DNA of 64,000 nt. Source: Hysterangium stoloniferum. Lineage: Eukaryota; Basidiomycota; Agaricomycetes; Hysterangiales; Hysterangiaceae. Every line of letters begins with the position of its first letter. The first letter of the stretch is position 1. Of this stretch, positions 46,002 through 58,666 are shown piece by piece. The DNA lies in contig WHVD01000023.1 of NCBI GenBank assembly GCA_015178975.1, positions 496,001 through 560,000 of the forward strand. The letters are read 5' to 3'. A program made the translations under genes and the position numbers. The notes beneath the pieces are model-generated. The model made no database searches. It was not told the origin of the DNA and was given only the letters and a program-made list of their open reading frames with translations.

Positions 46002-46052
46002 GGTTATGGCCTATATTTTTAAGTGGGACCACCATTATCAGTATCATTCCTC

Positions 46053-49000
46053 ATGACTACTCCAATTTCTACAGATGCTCTTGCACCCTCTGTTACCCTT
46101 ATCCATACAAACATCACTTACATGGGACCCAAAAGTTGACAAACTTAAGCCAAACTATTGTCCTCAGCTTTGTGCTGCAGACCTCTTTATCACTCTCACT
46201 GGATTTTCTGCCTATGTTGATGGTACACTTCCAGACCCCAATAATACTGAGCCTCATGCAAGGCCGACTGGCTGACAAATAATTCCTTGGCCACTGCACT
46301 CATTGTCTCCACTGTCAACACATCTGAGCAAGAATACCTTGATTGCAAGCTGGGTGTAAAGGCCTGCTGGGAAGCCATCCAGAAATGTCACCAGAGTGAG
46401 GGACCCATTTGCCAGGTGGAATTACTACAGGAGGCCTTCACAACTTATTGCATCCATTCCACTCCCTTACCTGTGACTTCTGAAAAGATTTGTTCCCTGA
46501 TCGATCATGCCAATGATATGGGAAACATTTCTAAAGATCTTTTTAAATGTATTGCCCTTTTGGACTCTCTGTTAAGAACTGGAAACTGACTAATGTCAGT
46601 AGACCGATGGGGACTGATCGGAAGGACTTGGCTTCAGCTTATGTGCTGCACCCTCGCAGTTATCCATCGGGTGTCCTTAAATTTCAGGCAGGCAAAGACT
46701 AGTCTCAATTAATACCTCTCGGTGAACTACCGATCGGAATTGAGAGATAATTTGAGTGTCGGGCCAAGGGGTCGGGGACCAAAGGGGGGCGAGTGCATGC
46801 GAAGGCAGATAGTGGAATTCTTAGTATGAGAATGCTATAGACGTAAAAGGGTGTTCTGAGTCGATATTCTGATTGCCTAGTAACTACAACTACAGCGGGT
46901 TCATATACAAGTATCAGGTGTCTAGAAAATACTAACTAGGAGAAGGGTGAAAAACGGTATTAACAATAAGCTTGACTAGGAACAGGAAGTTTATGATTAG
47001 TTTGGAGGCCAATGATAACCAAGAGTGGAATTAGGGTAAAAGGAAATAGTTCGAGGGTTACAAATATATATAGACATATGTGAAACATAGGATAGAGTGG
47101 ATCATCATAATAAAAGGGACATATCAGAGTTTAACCAGATAGTTCGAGTATATTTTGACATGGGTGTAAACGGAGTTTGATCACTGTGAAAGTGTACATC
47201 AGCATCGGGAGGCCGATGGTTTCCGATGTGGTGACTGGAACAGTAGCTTGAATCGTCGATATGTGGCGATAACCTCGGGAGCCAATAGGGTTGTGACATG
47301 GTTGTAACACTCTCTTGGCAATGATTTCAGCAATGTATGATCCATCATTACTTGGGATATCTCTGCCTCTACCAACTCTAATCCTTTCACATATGCCCAA
47401 CTTTGTATTTATTTGGATAATGAGCAGAATCTCATTAACTCTGACAAGGTGCACCCTACTGAGTCAATTGTCATGTCTGCTCAACACCCTTTGAGGTCCA
47501 TCCTGCTCTAACTGCAAACACAATTATCATGAAGCAGAGTTCTGTATCTGTCCTGGTGGGGGAGCAAAACTCTCAATGAATCCAAGAAGGCTCACAGCAC
47601 TGCCTGTGGTTCAAAATGTTAAAATCTGCTAGCCTAAGTTCCACAGTACGAGGACTCTCTACAATTGGAGCGTAGCCACTAAGAGTAGAGCGGGTAGATG
47701 CTAAGCCGGTGATATTGCTAGGCTTTCAGATGAGGGATCTACTCCTCATCTGAACTAACTATATACTAGTATACATGGTCTGTGCACTGGTCTGTGCACA
47801 ATGGCGTGCTACGGATCTAGTGAACTCTAACTAAATATATCAATCACATGTGTGAACCGGCCGGAACCTATACAGTCACAAGACGAGATATGAGATTACG
47901 ATTAATCACGTTATCATATTCTAACACAAAACTGGGCAATTCTACTGTGATGGCCACCAATTTGACTACCCCCACTACCATGAAAAATTTCCTGATAAAT
48001 TACAGGGTGCCAAGGGTTGTGTCTATGTCATTAACATGGACTCATTGGACTTCTCTTTTTTGGACACCCCCGTCACCAACTTGGCTATCTCCCCTACTCC
48101 TACCATACCTCCTCTCTCTCTCCCTATGTCATGACAGGACACCATTGAATATGACAGATGGCTCATCATTGAGGAGGAGTTGATGACTAATATTGATTGG
48201 TCTAAACATTGTCGAGCTATGATGGCTGCTATTAATACTACTGACATTACCCCTGTATCCCAATCTAATCCAATGCCTATTTCCACTGACTTGCATCCAT
48301 TCTGGATGGACAGTGGTGCCTCTATTCATACAGTACATCTCCCAATTACACTGACTTCTTGACCTTGAACACTGTTACCCTGCTCTGTTAAAGGTTTGGG
48401 TGGCTCATGTGTATGAGCAATAGGCATTGGGGGTGTAAAACCTTAGATCAGCTGTTGTACATACCTAATCTTACAAAATATCCTCTACATTCCCAATGCC
48501 ATAGTATGATTTATCTCAATTCACTGTCTCACAAAGGATTCAAATGTCATCACACACTTTGATGACACCTCCTGTTGGCTAAGTACAAAGTCATCTGGAA
48601 CAATCATCCCTCAGGTAAACTTACTCCCACAGAAACATCTATACTCTCTAAATATCTACTCAGCCCAAGCTGAACATGCCTTTGTCACTCATCACATGCC
48701 TACAATTGAGACTTGCCTTTGTCACTCATCACATGCCTACAATTGAGACATGCCTTCATCACTCATCACATGCCTACAATTGAGACATGGCACCATTGAC
48801 TCAGTCATGCGAACTCTCAAGCCATTAATGACATGTTCAATACTAGCCTTATCACAGATGAAATGCCCCTCAATACTTCCACTACCCCACTAAATGCGAC
48901 TCCTGTATTCTTGGAAAATAGACTAAATCATCTGTTTCAAAACCATGGGAGGTGGGACTGGGACATAGGGCAACAAGAAAGTTAGAGAAAGTGTGGATAA

Positions 49001-50370
49001 AGACCCAGTCCTGTCACTTCACAGACTGGGAATAGTTATGTTATGAATATTGTAGATGATTTTTCAAGCTTCTCCTGGATTATTCTACTTAAACTAAAAA
49101 GTCATACATTCTCACAACTTCAATCTTGAGAGTGTGCACAAGAAGTCAACACAGGGTCAAAAATTGGAATTTACTAAACAGACAATGGAGAGCTCAAAAG
49201 CCATGAAATGGCTAATTGGTTAGCATCCAGAGTTACTGACCATCAATTTACTATACATCAGCACATATTGGACAAGTAGAACGACTGCATTGCACTTTAA
49301 TGGCCAAGGCCAGAACTATGTATGCACATTTACGCAGGCTTACTTGCAAAATTGTGGGGTGAATTTTACCTCACTGCCACATATTTACATATCAATATGC
49401 CCTGTGAATTATGGTATTGCTGAAAACCAGACTACTCTTACAGTACCTGTGAGAGATCAGTTATCATGCCTTTGTCTTAATTCAAAATCGGACCAACCCA
49501 AAGATTTATGAACAATCAATTAAGTGTATCCTCATTGGATATGATAATAAATCTAAAACATATAGATGTTATGACCCAAAAACACAACTGATATATTAGT
49601 TCTTACCATGTTTGGTTCCTCAAAGGCCATGATGGCCATCCATGCACTCCCACAATTGAGTCTACCAATACCCCTGATATGCACTTAGAACTGACTCCTC
49701 CCTCTGGCGAACACTACTCCCCTGGTATACATACCTGTCAAACCCACTGACTCTCCCCCTGTAATCCTGCCACTCCAGGAGCCAGCTCACATCCAGGAAG
49801 CTGATGACTTACTGGAACCACCACTTCAGTGTTCCAATAGGACCATGGCTAGGAAACCTATTTCAACTGCCAGACTTGATTGTACCATTCAGGAGTCTAA
49901 GGATAACACTGAGTGGTTACAGTTAGAATGGCAAGAGCATTTGACTGTCATCACTGGGTTGCACACTGCTGCTACTGTATTGACATCACCTACCATTGAC
50001 TATGTTGAATTACAAGATATCTTGTTATCCTTCAATTTGATTCAGACCTGCCAAATACAGATGTCGCTTTGGCAGCAATGTCTGATACACTTGGGATTGT
50101 CCCATTAACATGCAATGACAAACCACAGACCTGGGTGGAAGCCCTCCATTTAGGTGATGCTTCTTGATGGTGGGCTGGATTCCAGGAGGAGTTAGACTCA
50201 CTCAAAAATATGGGGGTGTACAAACTAGTTCCCCATTCTGAAGTTCCTCAAGGATGCAATATCAGGAAGGGTGCCCTGTCTTTTGGATTAAATGAGATGA
50301 GTCTGGCAAAGCAGCTTGTTGGAAGGTGGAGTTGGTCTTTAAAGGTTTTGAACAACTCTATGGCAATGAC
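46053..50370 (+). pseudogene. Copia polyprotein relic 2 (gag to RT start)
   Basis: Colinear with the copia element at 62227 onward but full of stops and frameshifts. Gag from ATG 46053 (MTTPISTDALAPSV) to 46569; after the inserted LTR it resumes at 47310 and shows a zinc knuckle CSNCKHNYHEAEFC at about 47505. Protease WMDSGASIH at 48302. Integrase core NIVDDFSSFSW at about 49043 and TDNGEL at 49178. The N-terminal RT word NMGVYKLVPHSEVPQG lies near 50208-50255. A 38-bp unit is present three times at about 48680-48790. The rest of RT and RNase H is cut off at 50371 by a family T LTR. Confidence 0.75.
46570..47309. mobile_element. Solo LTR, family T, with target duplication CTCTC
   Basis: 740 bp, TGTTAAGAACTGG...GGTTGTAACA, flanked by CTCTC at 46565-46569 and 47310-47314. 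The copia gag frame resumes directly after it. Confidence 0.85.
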
Positions 50371-51811
50371 TGTCACAGGAATCCTGGGGAGTCTGGGAGT
50401 GGTTGGTGGGTTGAGAGGTCGGGGAGTCAACTGCAGGAATCCTGCAGATGTTGAGGGGTCAGGTGGTGATGAGTCAGAGGTTGAGTACATATTAGATAGG
50501 TTGGAGCCTGTGGGCCCTGACAAGATAAATAGCAGTGTGTTTGAAAGAGGAGATTAGAGTGGAAAATGTACTGAGATTACTGGGGAGAATCTAAGCTGAT
50601 TTTCTGACTGGATTGTATGTACAACATCTGCCAGACTATATAGACTGTGGAATGTATGTCATACCAAATCCAGTAATAATGAAATCCAAACTAGTAAACA
50701 TGAAACAAGATAAGTAAACACCAGATTTGGTGTTAGGAATGGGACAGAGTGGAGCAGAGTCCAAATTGTGACAGGTCATTAGACCATAATGGGAATGGGG
50801 TGGGAGTGGAGTCCAAAACATGACAGGTCATTTGACCATAATGGGAATGGGGCTTGGTTAGAGAGCTGTCGGGTTTTCTGAGAGGAGTCCAATGACTGGT
50901 GCGTGGGACAGGGTCAGAGATAGTGTGATGTATCCAGTATATTTTCACGAATTTTCCCTTAATTTTCCCGAATTTATTTCAATTTATTTCCATTTATTTT
51001 ATTTGATTTATTATTCCAAGAATATGGCTATTTCCTTTCAATTTTGCATGCTCAAGGCTTCAAATAACATCACATGATGTAATCGAAGCCTAGAGTGGTC
51101 CAAAGTTAAGATTAATAAGCCAATTTACCTATTTTTAGTGATTTGGCCCTTTTCTCATAATCACTGCATATATGTGCACTTTTTCGGCCCTATCATGTGA
51201 CATTACATAATCATCGACTTGATGATGCATTTACAAGTCGACGTGTGCCGTTCCTACAGCTGAATGGCCAGTTTTATTCAAATCTGGCTTTTGAAGCAGT
51301 TTTGCTTCCAGCCAGGGCCATCTCGGGCATGGCTTATGACTTGTCGGATCGGATCTTCGAGTCATGATAGGAGTCACATGACATCATAGTGGTGCCACGG
51401 AAACTTCTAGAAGTTTCCAATAGTTTCCTAATTAGTTATTTAAATATTATTAAGCAGGGTTCTGTACATGTATAAAAAGAGGCCCAAATCACTGGATAAA
51501 TCAATCTACTTTTTTTTTTTTACTACTATCAACAGCACCAGCTCAGAAGCTTATCTCATCATCCTAAGGACAATAATAGCCTTAGTCTGACATACTAACT
51601 GCAAGCACCTACACTTGCAGAATCTTGAACTCTTTGTCAGCAACTCTTGAACTTAGCTAATTCATCTAAGTTCCCTCAGCTTCCTGGAAACCTTTAGGCT
51701 TACTAATCATAAATCTAAATCCCTATTACTGAAATCCCTGCCCATTGTGAAGGATAGGTCACATAGGAGGTGCGACTAAAGGCTTTAAGCTTTAGACCTT
51801 AAGCCGCTTTA

Positions 51812-53383
51812 CAGTGGGTCAAAAAACTGCTCCAATGTTTGTGCATGTTAGAAAGATTGATATTGTGTGAAGGAATGACAGCAGCAGAAATTCTGAAACA
51901 TTCACATGATATACTAGAACATGCTGGCTATCTACCACCTTAAGAAATCATGTGATTCCAATCAAAACCCATTGCTCAATAAATCAAACAAAGTAATCAC
52001 TCATTGGGGCAGTTTTTTGACTCTCTATTATTTTACAATCTAATACTTTGTATGACCCCCTTTGCATGCTTTCTATTAGCTTCTGGCATGTCTCTGGTGG
52101 TATTTCAGTCCACTCCTTTGCCACCCTGTCCCATAATTCATGTACTCCTTTGGGTGGTATGTCATATTGTTGGAGTTTGGCCTTGAGGTGTTGCCAGAGG
52201 TGTTCAATGGGATTTAGATCAGGGAATTGGGCAGGCCACTTCATGGGAATGATGTTATTGTCAGAAAACCACCGGTCTGCCTTTTTTGAGGTATGTTTTG
52301 GATCATTGTCCTGTTGGAAGTACCACTTATCCTCAGCCATCTCCAAACTTTCAATTCTCTCCTCCACTCCCTCCTCCAAAATCTCACAATACTGCACTGC
52401 ATCCATGTTCCCCTGCACCTCTATCAGCTTCCCCACCCCATTCCAACCCATACACCCCCAAACCATCAAGTTATTCCCCCCTCCATGTTTGACAGTTGGT
52501 GTGGTGGTCCTGTCTGATACTGGTTCCCCTTGTTGCTTCCAAACATATACCTTCCTATCTGACCCAATTCTATTTATTTTTGTCTCATCAGTCCACAACA
52601 CCCTCTTCCAGTCCTCCATAGTCCAATTTTCATGGTATTGGGCAAACTTTAGATATGGCTGATGATGAGATCCCTTGAGCATAGGGACTTTCTTCTTTGC
52701 TGCTGACCTAAAGCCAGCTTCCTTCAACACATTCCTAACAGTCTGAGGAGTGACAGAGGTAGATATGATGGAATTTATGAATTGGGTGGCTTGGACAGCA
52801 TTGTCAAGCTTCCCAGAGCTGATTGATGGATAATTGACTGTTTATTATAAGGGGAAAGCTTGAAAGGATGGCCACCAGGATGATTTTCCTTATCCCCCTC
52901 TACCTCCCTACTGATCCTGCCAATAGTACCCTTCCCCAGGCCAGTCCTAGCTTGAATTTGACAATGGGAATACCCCTCATTGAGGAGAGAAACATCAGAA
53001 GAATGCTTTTCAGCAGAGATGGATTTCATAGTGGTGGTAAGGAGTCAAGGAGATGAATGAACAAAGTTCAACATGCCAAATTGATACAAATAAGGTCACA
53101 TGACATGTTGATTATTCACATGACCCACTCCTACCTGGTGTGTAACATTGAAAATCAGAGAAAATAATAGAGGGTCGAAAAACTGCCCCAATGAGTGATT
53201 ATTTTGTTTGATTTATTGAGGAATGAATTTTGATTGGAATCACATGATTTCTTAAGTTGGTAGATAGCCAACATGTTCTAGTATATCATGTGAATTCTTC
53301 AGAATTTTTGTTGATGTCATTCATTCACACAATATCAATCTTTCTAAAATGCACAAACATTGGGGCAGTTTTTTGACCCACTG
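51812..53383 (-). mobile_element. Tc1/mariner element, 1,572 bp, TA target duplications, about 222-bp TIRs
   Basis: CAGTGGGTCAAAAAACTGC...(inverted) with TA at 51810-51811 and 53384-53385. The inverted repeats extend from the ends to about 52033 and 53161. The outer 20 bp recur in inverted form at the inner edge of each TIR (51998-52025; 53171-53197). Confidence 0.9.
51984..53029 (-). pseudogene. DD34E Tc1-like transposase, one frameshift
   Basis: ATG 53029. First part (to about 52815) has the helix-turn-helix, HCQIQARTGLGKGTIGRIS, and a GGHPFKLS hinge. A single-base shift near 52815 moves the frame, and 52730-51984 continues with VLWTDETKI (D1), WYFQQDNDPKHTSK (D2) and NPIEHLW (E). From D2 to E there are 34 residues, hence DD34E. 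The last residues (QKTAPMSDYFV) are encoded within the inner end of the left TIR. Apart from the frameshift the protein is complete, so this is a young copy; the repaired parent could still be active elsewhere in the genome. Confidence 0.85.
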
Positions 53384-54086
53384 TATAATGCTATTATTTC
53401 CTTTTCGTTTTATATTTTATTTCTCTCTTTATCACTCCTAAATATGCTTTTATTAGTTTGAGAGTCCATGTATGCTTGTGGGTGCTCTCACCCACAAGAA
53501 GTATGCGTATGTCACAGTAGTAGTCACACGATAGAAACTCAGACACCTTTCAACCCCGACAACCATCACCTGCACATGCAAGTACTGGTTCAGGGTCTTG
53601 TCTAAAAACAAACCTCTACTCTATTTCTCTTCATAGAATTACAGTAACTACACTTCACACTGAAACAGTCGAAGTCAGTTACTATTATTCGACTTGACTT
53701 CAAGCTCTTGCCTAGTGCGGTAAGAATATCCATCGTATCTCACTTTCTTAGGATATTCTATCTCTTTCACGTTATATATACCTTCTCTTATCTACTCAGT
53801 CATCAACCCAGCTAGCTACACAATCGAATCGTACCATAAGGTCGATTCGTCTTTGTAATTATCTACCAATCGTACCTTAAAGGTCGATTGTAATCTACAT
53901 CTTAACTACTAGTCGATTGTATTTCGTACTATTGTTAGTCGATGACAATTGTACATCGAGTGGTAAACTACTCGAACACCCATTTAGGTTATTCAAGAGC
54001 CCACATTAACAGCACAGTTAATTGATCTTTAAACAAATGCTTGGATATTCAACTCTCGGACAATCTCTCTATTTATGAATTATTTA

Positions 54087-54790
54087 CAGCACTTTGCATT
54101 ATGTAAGGCATGTGCTAGATTTGTGCAGAAATATTGCTGAAAGTTGTGAACCTCGTAGTTTGCTCAATAATTGACCAATTGTCTTGTAACTTCATTTACA
54201 TATTTCACTACTATGTATCTAGTATATTATGATGTTATAACTCCAAAATTTGACCTACAGCATGTTTCCCAAAATTGCAGTCCATTTGAGCTTGCGAACC
54301 AATTCATGAGCCAACAGATGTGTCACTCCCAATGAGCTTGTAATACATATGTTGTTTTACATGTATCTAGGTAGTAAAAAATGACAGCACCTGGCTTTTG
54401 CGGTCAGAGCTAATGTGAGTGAGGTTGCCGAGTAAATGCATACAACTACCCTCATACAGGTTTGCAGCTGGTATTTAGACAGCAAAATCCAGGCGCTGTC
54501 ATTTTTTTACTAAGATACATATAAAACGACATATTACAAGCTCATTGGGAGTGACACATTTGTTGGCTCATGAATTGGTTCACAAGCTCAAGTGGACTGC
54601 AACTTTGGGAAACATGCTGTAGGTCAAATTTTGGAGTTATAATGTCATAATATACTATATATATAGTATTAAAATACGTATGTTAAGTTACAAGACAATT
54701 GGTCAATTATTGGACAAGCTATGAGGTTCACAACTTTCAGCAATATTTCCATGCAAATCTAGTGCGCACCTTACATAATGCAAAGTGCTG
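54087..54790. mobile_element. 704-bp foldback MITE with TA target duplications
   Basis: CAGCACTTTGCATTATGTAAGG at one end and its reverse complement at the other. The arms remain complementary for roughly 300 bp each. TA at 54085-54086 and 54791-54792. Family B copy 1 (near 27120) shows the empty site. The centre holds a second inverted pair (AAAAAATGACAGCACCTGG / CCAGGCGCTGTCATTTTTT). No coding capacity; Tc1/mariner-type by its target. Confidence 0.85.
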
Positions 54791-55367
54791 TAACAGCTTG
54801 TTAAATCTTTATAAATAGTAAACTAAAAGGCTACAAGAAAGCAAAGGCTTACAACAAGTTTCCGCTGACTTATTGCACATACATTCAGCTCCTGAACCTT
54901 TATTCTCAAGAAGAACTTAACTTTTGTAGAGCACATCACTACAAGTTCATCTGAATTTGTCAAGAGACCAAACAAATATTGATTTTAGTTGTTTAAGCTT
55001 AATAGCGCAGCTAATTAATCTATCAGTATTTAAATTAATGGACCTTTATTTTTTTATTTCTTGAATCCCCTGCCATGTCAACATTTGTTAACTATTTGAG
55101 AGAGTAAATAACTGGATACCTTACAGATAGACAGTGCAGGTCCCAGCAGGTATTCCGGTGACTGATATGTACATGAAGTAACAAAGGTCGAGCATGGACA
55201 GGTCTGATGTCCAGAGTCTGGCAGGTATTCTGGTAAACTAATAACTGGTACGTGTAGGTGCAGGTGCATATAAGTTAGTGCCTGGAGTCCGGCAGGTTTT
55301 CTGGTTGTAACATATAGCTCTTCACTGTCTAGTTCAACAACATCCCCACAACTCAACATTCTATACC

Positions 55368-55734
55368 ATGAAAGTTCTTACTCCTGCTCAGGTTAGCCAC
55401 ATTATCACTTTGCTCAATAAGGGAAAGTCTGCTTCTCAGATCTCTGCAATCACTGCAGATGTCTGTCCACTATATCCAGAATTCACTTTACCCATTGCCC
55501 ATCACTTGCCAAAGCACCTGGTGGCCGTCCATGCAAGCTGTCTCCCTCAGACATTCATTATGCAATCCAACAAATCACTTCTCAGAAGGCAGAACATGCC
55601 ACTGAGGTCACAAAAATCCTTCAACATATGACTGCAGAGTCCATTTCAGTGAAGACTGTTCATAGAGCACTCAAGAAGGCCGGAATAAGGGCTGTGGTGA
55701 AGAGAAAAAGGCCTTTACTCACTAAGAGGCATAG
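55368..55734 (+). pseudogene. Tc1-like transposase N-terminus, truncated
   Basis: MKVLTPAQVSHIITLLNKGK begins the helix-turn-helix. After a frameshift the second helix-turn-helix follows (KLSPSDIHYAIQQITSQKAE, SVKTVHRALKKAGIRAVVK). Cut by the LTR at 55735; no catalytic residue remains in the window. Confidence 0.7.
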
Positions 55735-56115
55735 TGTAAGGCTGTCGGTATCAGCCTCACTCCATCAACACGGACAGGACTAAGTTTTCTTTATTTTTAA
55801 ATATCAGTAGGATACAAGGTGAATGTGAGGTTCCCTAGGGAAGAGTGGGGAAAGGATTAATGGTCAAAGAGAAGATTGATTTGATCACTATAAGATATGG
55901 GTTTTTATATAGTCAAGGTGAATGTGGTGGGAGAACAAAGAACCGCATGATCAGGCACAAGGGTACTACTCAACAATCAAGTGGTGGAACAATGAGTGGT
56001 TGATGGGAAAGGCTGTCAGGCACAAGGGTGCTCCTTAACAATCAAGTGGCAGAACAATGAGTGGTTGATGGGAGAGGTTGGTCATGATGTATGTGGTAAG
56101 GTGGCCAGGCTTACA
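55735..56115 (-). mobile_element. LTR, family U, 3' LTR of a minus-strand element
   Basis: 381 bp, TGTAAG...CTTACA. On the minus strand it is preceded by the polypurine tract AGAGGGGGGAGGGG (56116-56129), so the element's internal region lies to the right. Confidence 0.7.
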
Positions 56116-57900
56116 CCCCTCCCCCCTCTGAAAACTTCACAAGGGTTAAAGTTCAATGACATTTCCAGGGTTCTTGACAGAACTGAAGGAGAAATCAGAG
56201 AAGCTTGTGCCGGAGGAACATGGAAGATGGTCTTGTGGAAAGGTTTGTAGCCAAGGTACAGACTGATGGAAACATCAGGGGCACACTGAGGATGTCCCTG
56301 TGCTGGAAGTACAGATCAGAACAGGAATAGACATGATGTAATTATGTGTATGTTGTATAAAGGAAACCGACCACAGGGAAAGTAGGGGCGGAGTACATAG
56401 TGTACATTGTTGAACTTGCAGGTTCAAAGTGTAGAATGGTGAGATGGGGCCTGGTGATGTGAATACTCTCGAGTGGAGGGGCCGGCGGAGAGTTGGCAGC
56501 CAGGGTTTAAGCCAGTTATGTGATATTTGCTATTTCGATGTGATTTCATTGGTGCGGATTGGTGAGCTTGTAAGAGGCCAGAAAGGGTCGTGAGCATCCT
56601 GGCATAATGTGCATTACAAGACCACCTCAGATTGTGGGCTTGCCGCCAGAGGACAGAGGAATACATCTGGTAATGCTGGCACTGGAGGTCGAACAGATGA
56701 AATACTGAAGCGTGAACATGTCTGAGAAGGCGGTTTCGATGCCCTGCAGGCTGGCATTAGGCAGAATTGTTTCGATGGAGAGACTGTCCTGATGGCGACG
56801 GGTGGCATGCAAGAAGAGTGGCGAAACCTGAAGTATTGACACTTGGTGTACTGGTGTACTGGCACAGATGTGGGAAACAAAATAATTGTGGCGGTGGCCT
56901 AAGAATGACAAGGAGTGTACAAGGTTGACTTTCCTGGAGAGATTTCATTCCTTTGTGTTTTCTTACAATCTGAGCATATGTCGGGACAGTTTCAGGGGTA
57001 GCATTGAATTTGGCATGTGTGAGGGTGCGGGAAAGTTCATTTGGATCAAGGGTGACTTGGCAGCAGCTATCAAGTGTCTTTACACATTCTTGGGTGAAAC
57101 ACGCAGAACTAGGAAGATGAGATGGTTTAGGGTTGAATGCATTGATATGCAACAGACACGCTTGAGCTGGTGGGTGAAAAAGGCATGTGTGACGTTGACG
57201 TGGAAGAGTTAGAGGTTTGATCAGATGAGATGCTGTAATAACCGTCTGATGGGATGATGGACAATGAGTCTTTTTCAGCATCCAGTATGACAAGGCATAA
57301 TCCAGAGCAGGGAGAAGAATCATTATTCATAAGGTTGATAAAAATGGTCTCCCATTTGACGTGAGTGTTGATGCTTCTGGACCACCTGGTTGGCAATGGA
57401 GCAGATTTGACTTGGATGGGATGGTTGGTCGATTTTGTCAGGTTTCTCTTCACTGAACTTCATGTATTGACAACAGGCCACAGACCAACATTGATGGACT
57501 ATTGGTGTGTATCATCCAGTGGTAAGCATTGGACATTCTTTCAGTTTCCCGACCTTGACTTCAAACCTTAGTTGTTGCCATCGACTAGCCATGAGTTCGA
57601 TCCTTGTTTAATGCACCAGGTATAGGTTGGCTTGGTTCCATTTGTGGCATCACTAACTTCTTGGCTTGTTTTGTCGGTGAGGCCTTGAAGGGTGTAGTTT
57701 ACATTTGAAAGGTTGTGTCTTCAGTGTCAGCTTCGGTTTCAGTTTCTGAGGGCTCCAATGCAGTCGGGTTGGCCGATGTGGTTGTGGCATCCGTGAAGGG
57801 ATTGACAAGGAGAGGAGGTAGTCCAAGCTGAGGTCTCCTTCTTGTTTCTGATTGAGTGAGCAGTGGCATCAGTGTAGATGGTGACTGAGGCATAGTGGAT
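56116..57900 (-). other. Internal region of a family U retroelement, unclassified
   Basis: Minus-strand frames (57453-57127, 57323-56757, 56911-56627) overlap in different phases and encode Pro/Ser/His-rich sequence without a motif I recognise. The minus frame 57893-57699 contains the ETRRRPQLGLPPLLV word that recurs near 60040 and 60300. Confidence 0.35.
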
Positions 57901-58119
57901 ATAGTGGTGCGGTAATGCCAATGGATGTAGTGGCAGCAATAGTGATCAGCAGTGGTAGTGGTTATGGTGGTGGTTACAGTGAGGGTAGCAGTAACAGTAG
58001 TTGTGGTTGCTGTTGCACTTACAGATATAGTGGTGCGGTAATGGTAATGGTAGCGGTAGTTGTGGTCACTGTTGGCACTTACGGATGTAGTGGTGCAGTA
58101 GCAGTAACAGTGGTGGTGG

Positions 58120-58330
58120 TATCAGTAGTGGTAGTAGTAATACTGGCCATGGTAGCGGTAACAGCAGTGGTAGTGGTAATACTGGCCATGGTAGCAGTAA
58201 CAGTAGCAGTAGTGGTAATACTGGCCATGGTAGCGGTAACAGCAGTGGTAGTGGTATACTGGCCATGGTAGCAGTAACAGTAGCAGTAGTGGTAATACTG
58301 GCTGTGGTAGCAGTAACAGTTGAAATGCTG
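58120..58330. repeat. Minisatellite, about 5 units of 38-42 bp
   Basis: Units of the form AGTGGTAGTGGTAATACTGG plus CCATGGTAGC(G/A)GTAACAG. Flanked from about 57910 by related GGTAGTGG/GTAACAG-rich sequence. Long frames on both strands here are repeat artefacts. Confidence 0.85.
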
Positions 58331-58666
58331 GGTATGCTGCTGATGAATGCTGTAATGCTAGACTATGATTGGTGTGCAGTGGTGAATAAAATGCAGGGTG
58401 ATGCAGGTGTTGCTTGGACATCTCAACTTAAACTCAAGGCACTGAATGATGGTGGAGAGGTTAGGATAGAGGCTCCGGAGCACCATCTTTCGACCATAGG
58501 TTTGGGTGATGCTTGGGATGATGAGGTTGGAGTTGAGGGCATGGATACAAGAGATTGTGTGGATATCTCTATCTATGACATTATGATGGAATGTTTCTGT
58601 TTGGGATGATGTGATGGAGGGAGAGAACTGTTGGATATCTCTGTCTACCTACAAGTCCTCTACATC

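Larger units (their letters stand above)
51746..53978. mobile_element. Solo LTR, family G, with target duplication CCCAT, interrupted by Tc1
   Basis: Begins TGTGAAGGATAGG, ends CTCGAACA, flanked by CCCAT at 51741-51745 and 53979-53983. About 0.66 kb once the Tc1 element is removed. Confidence 0.85.
50924..55125 (+). mobile_element. Solo LTR, family B, copy 2, with target duplication GATAG
   Basis: Flanked by GATAG at 50919-50923 and 55126-55130. Without its insertions (51746-53978 and 54087-54790) it is about 1.26 kb, matching copies 1 and 3. Confidence 0.9.
50371..55312. mobile_element. Outer family T LTR fragment containing a nested stack
   Basis: 50371-50923 and 55126-55312 are the two parts of one family T LTR (ends ...GGTTGTAACA at 55312; the left start is changed or truncated). 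Everything between is a later insertion: family B LTR, then family G LTR, then a Tc1 element, plus a foldback element. Confidence 0.75.

Noticed and set aside
57915-58609. Several 60-118 codon frames on both strands
   Set aside because: They translate the minisatellite and its flanks (Val/Ala- or Leu/Pro-only composition) and have no gene features.
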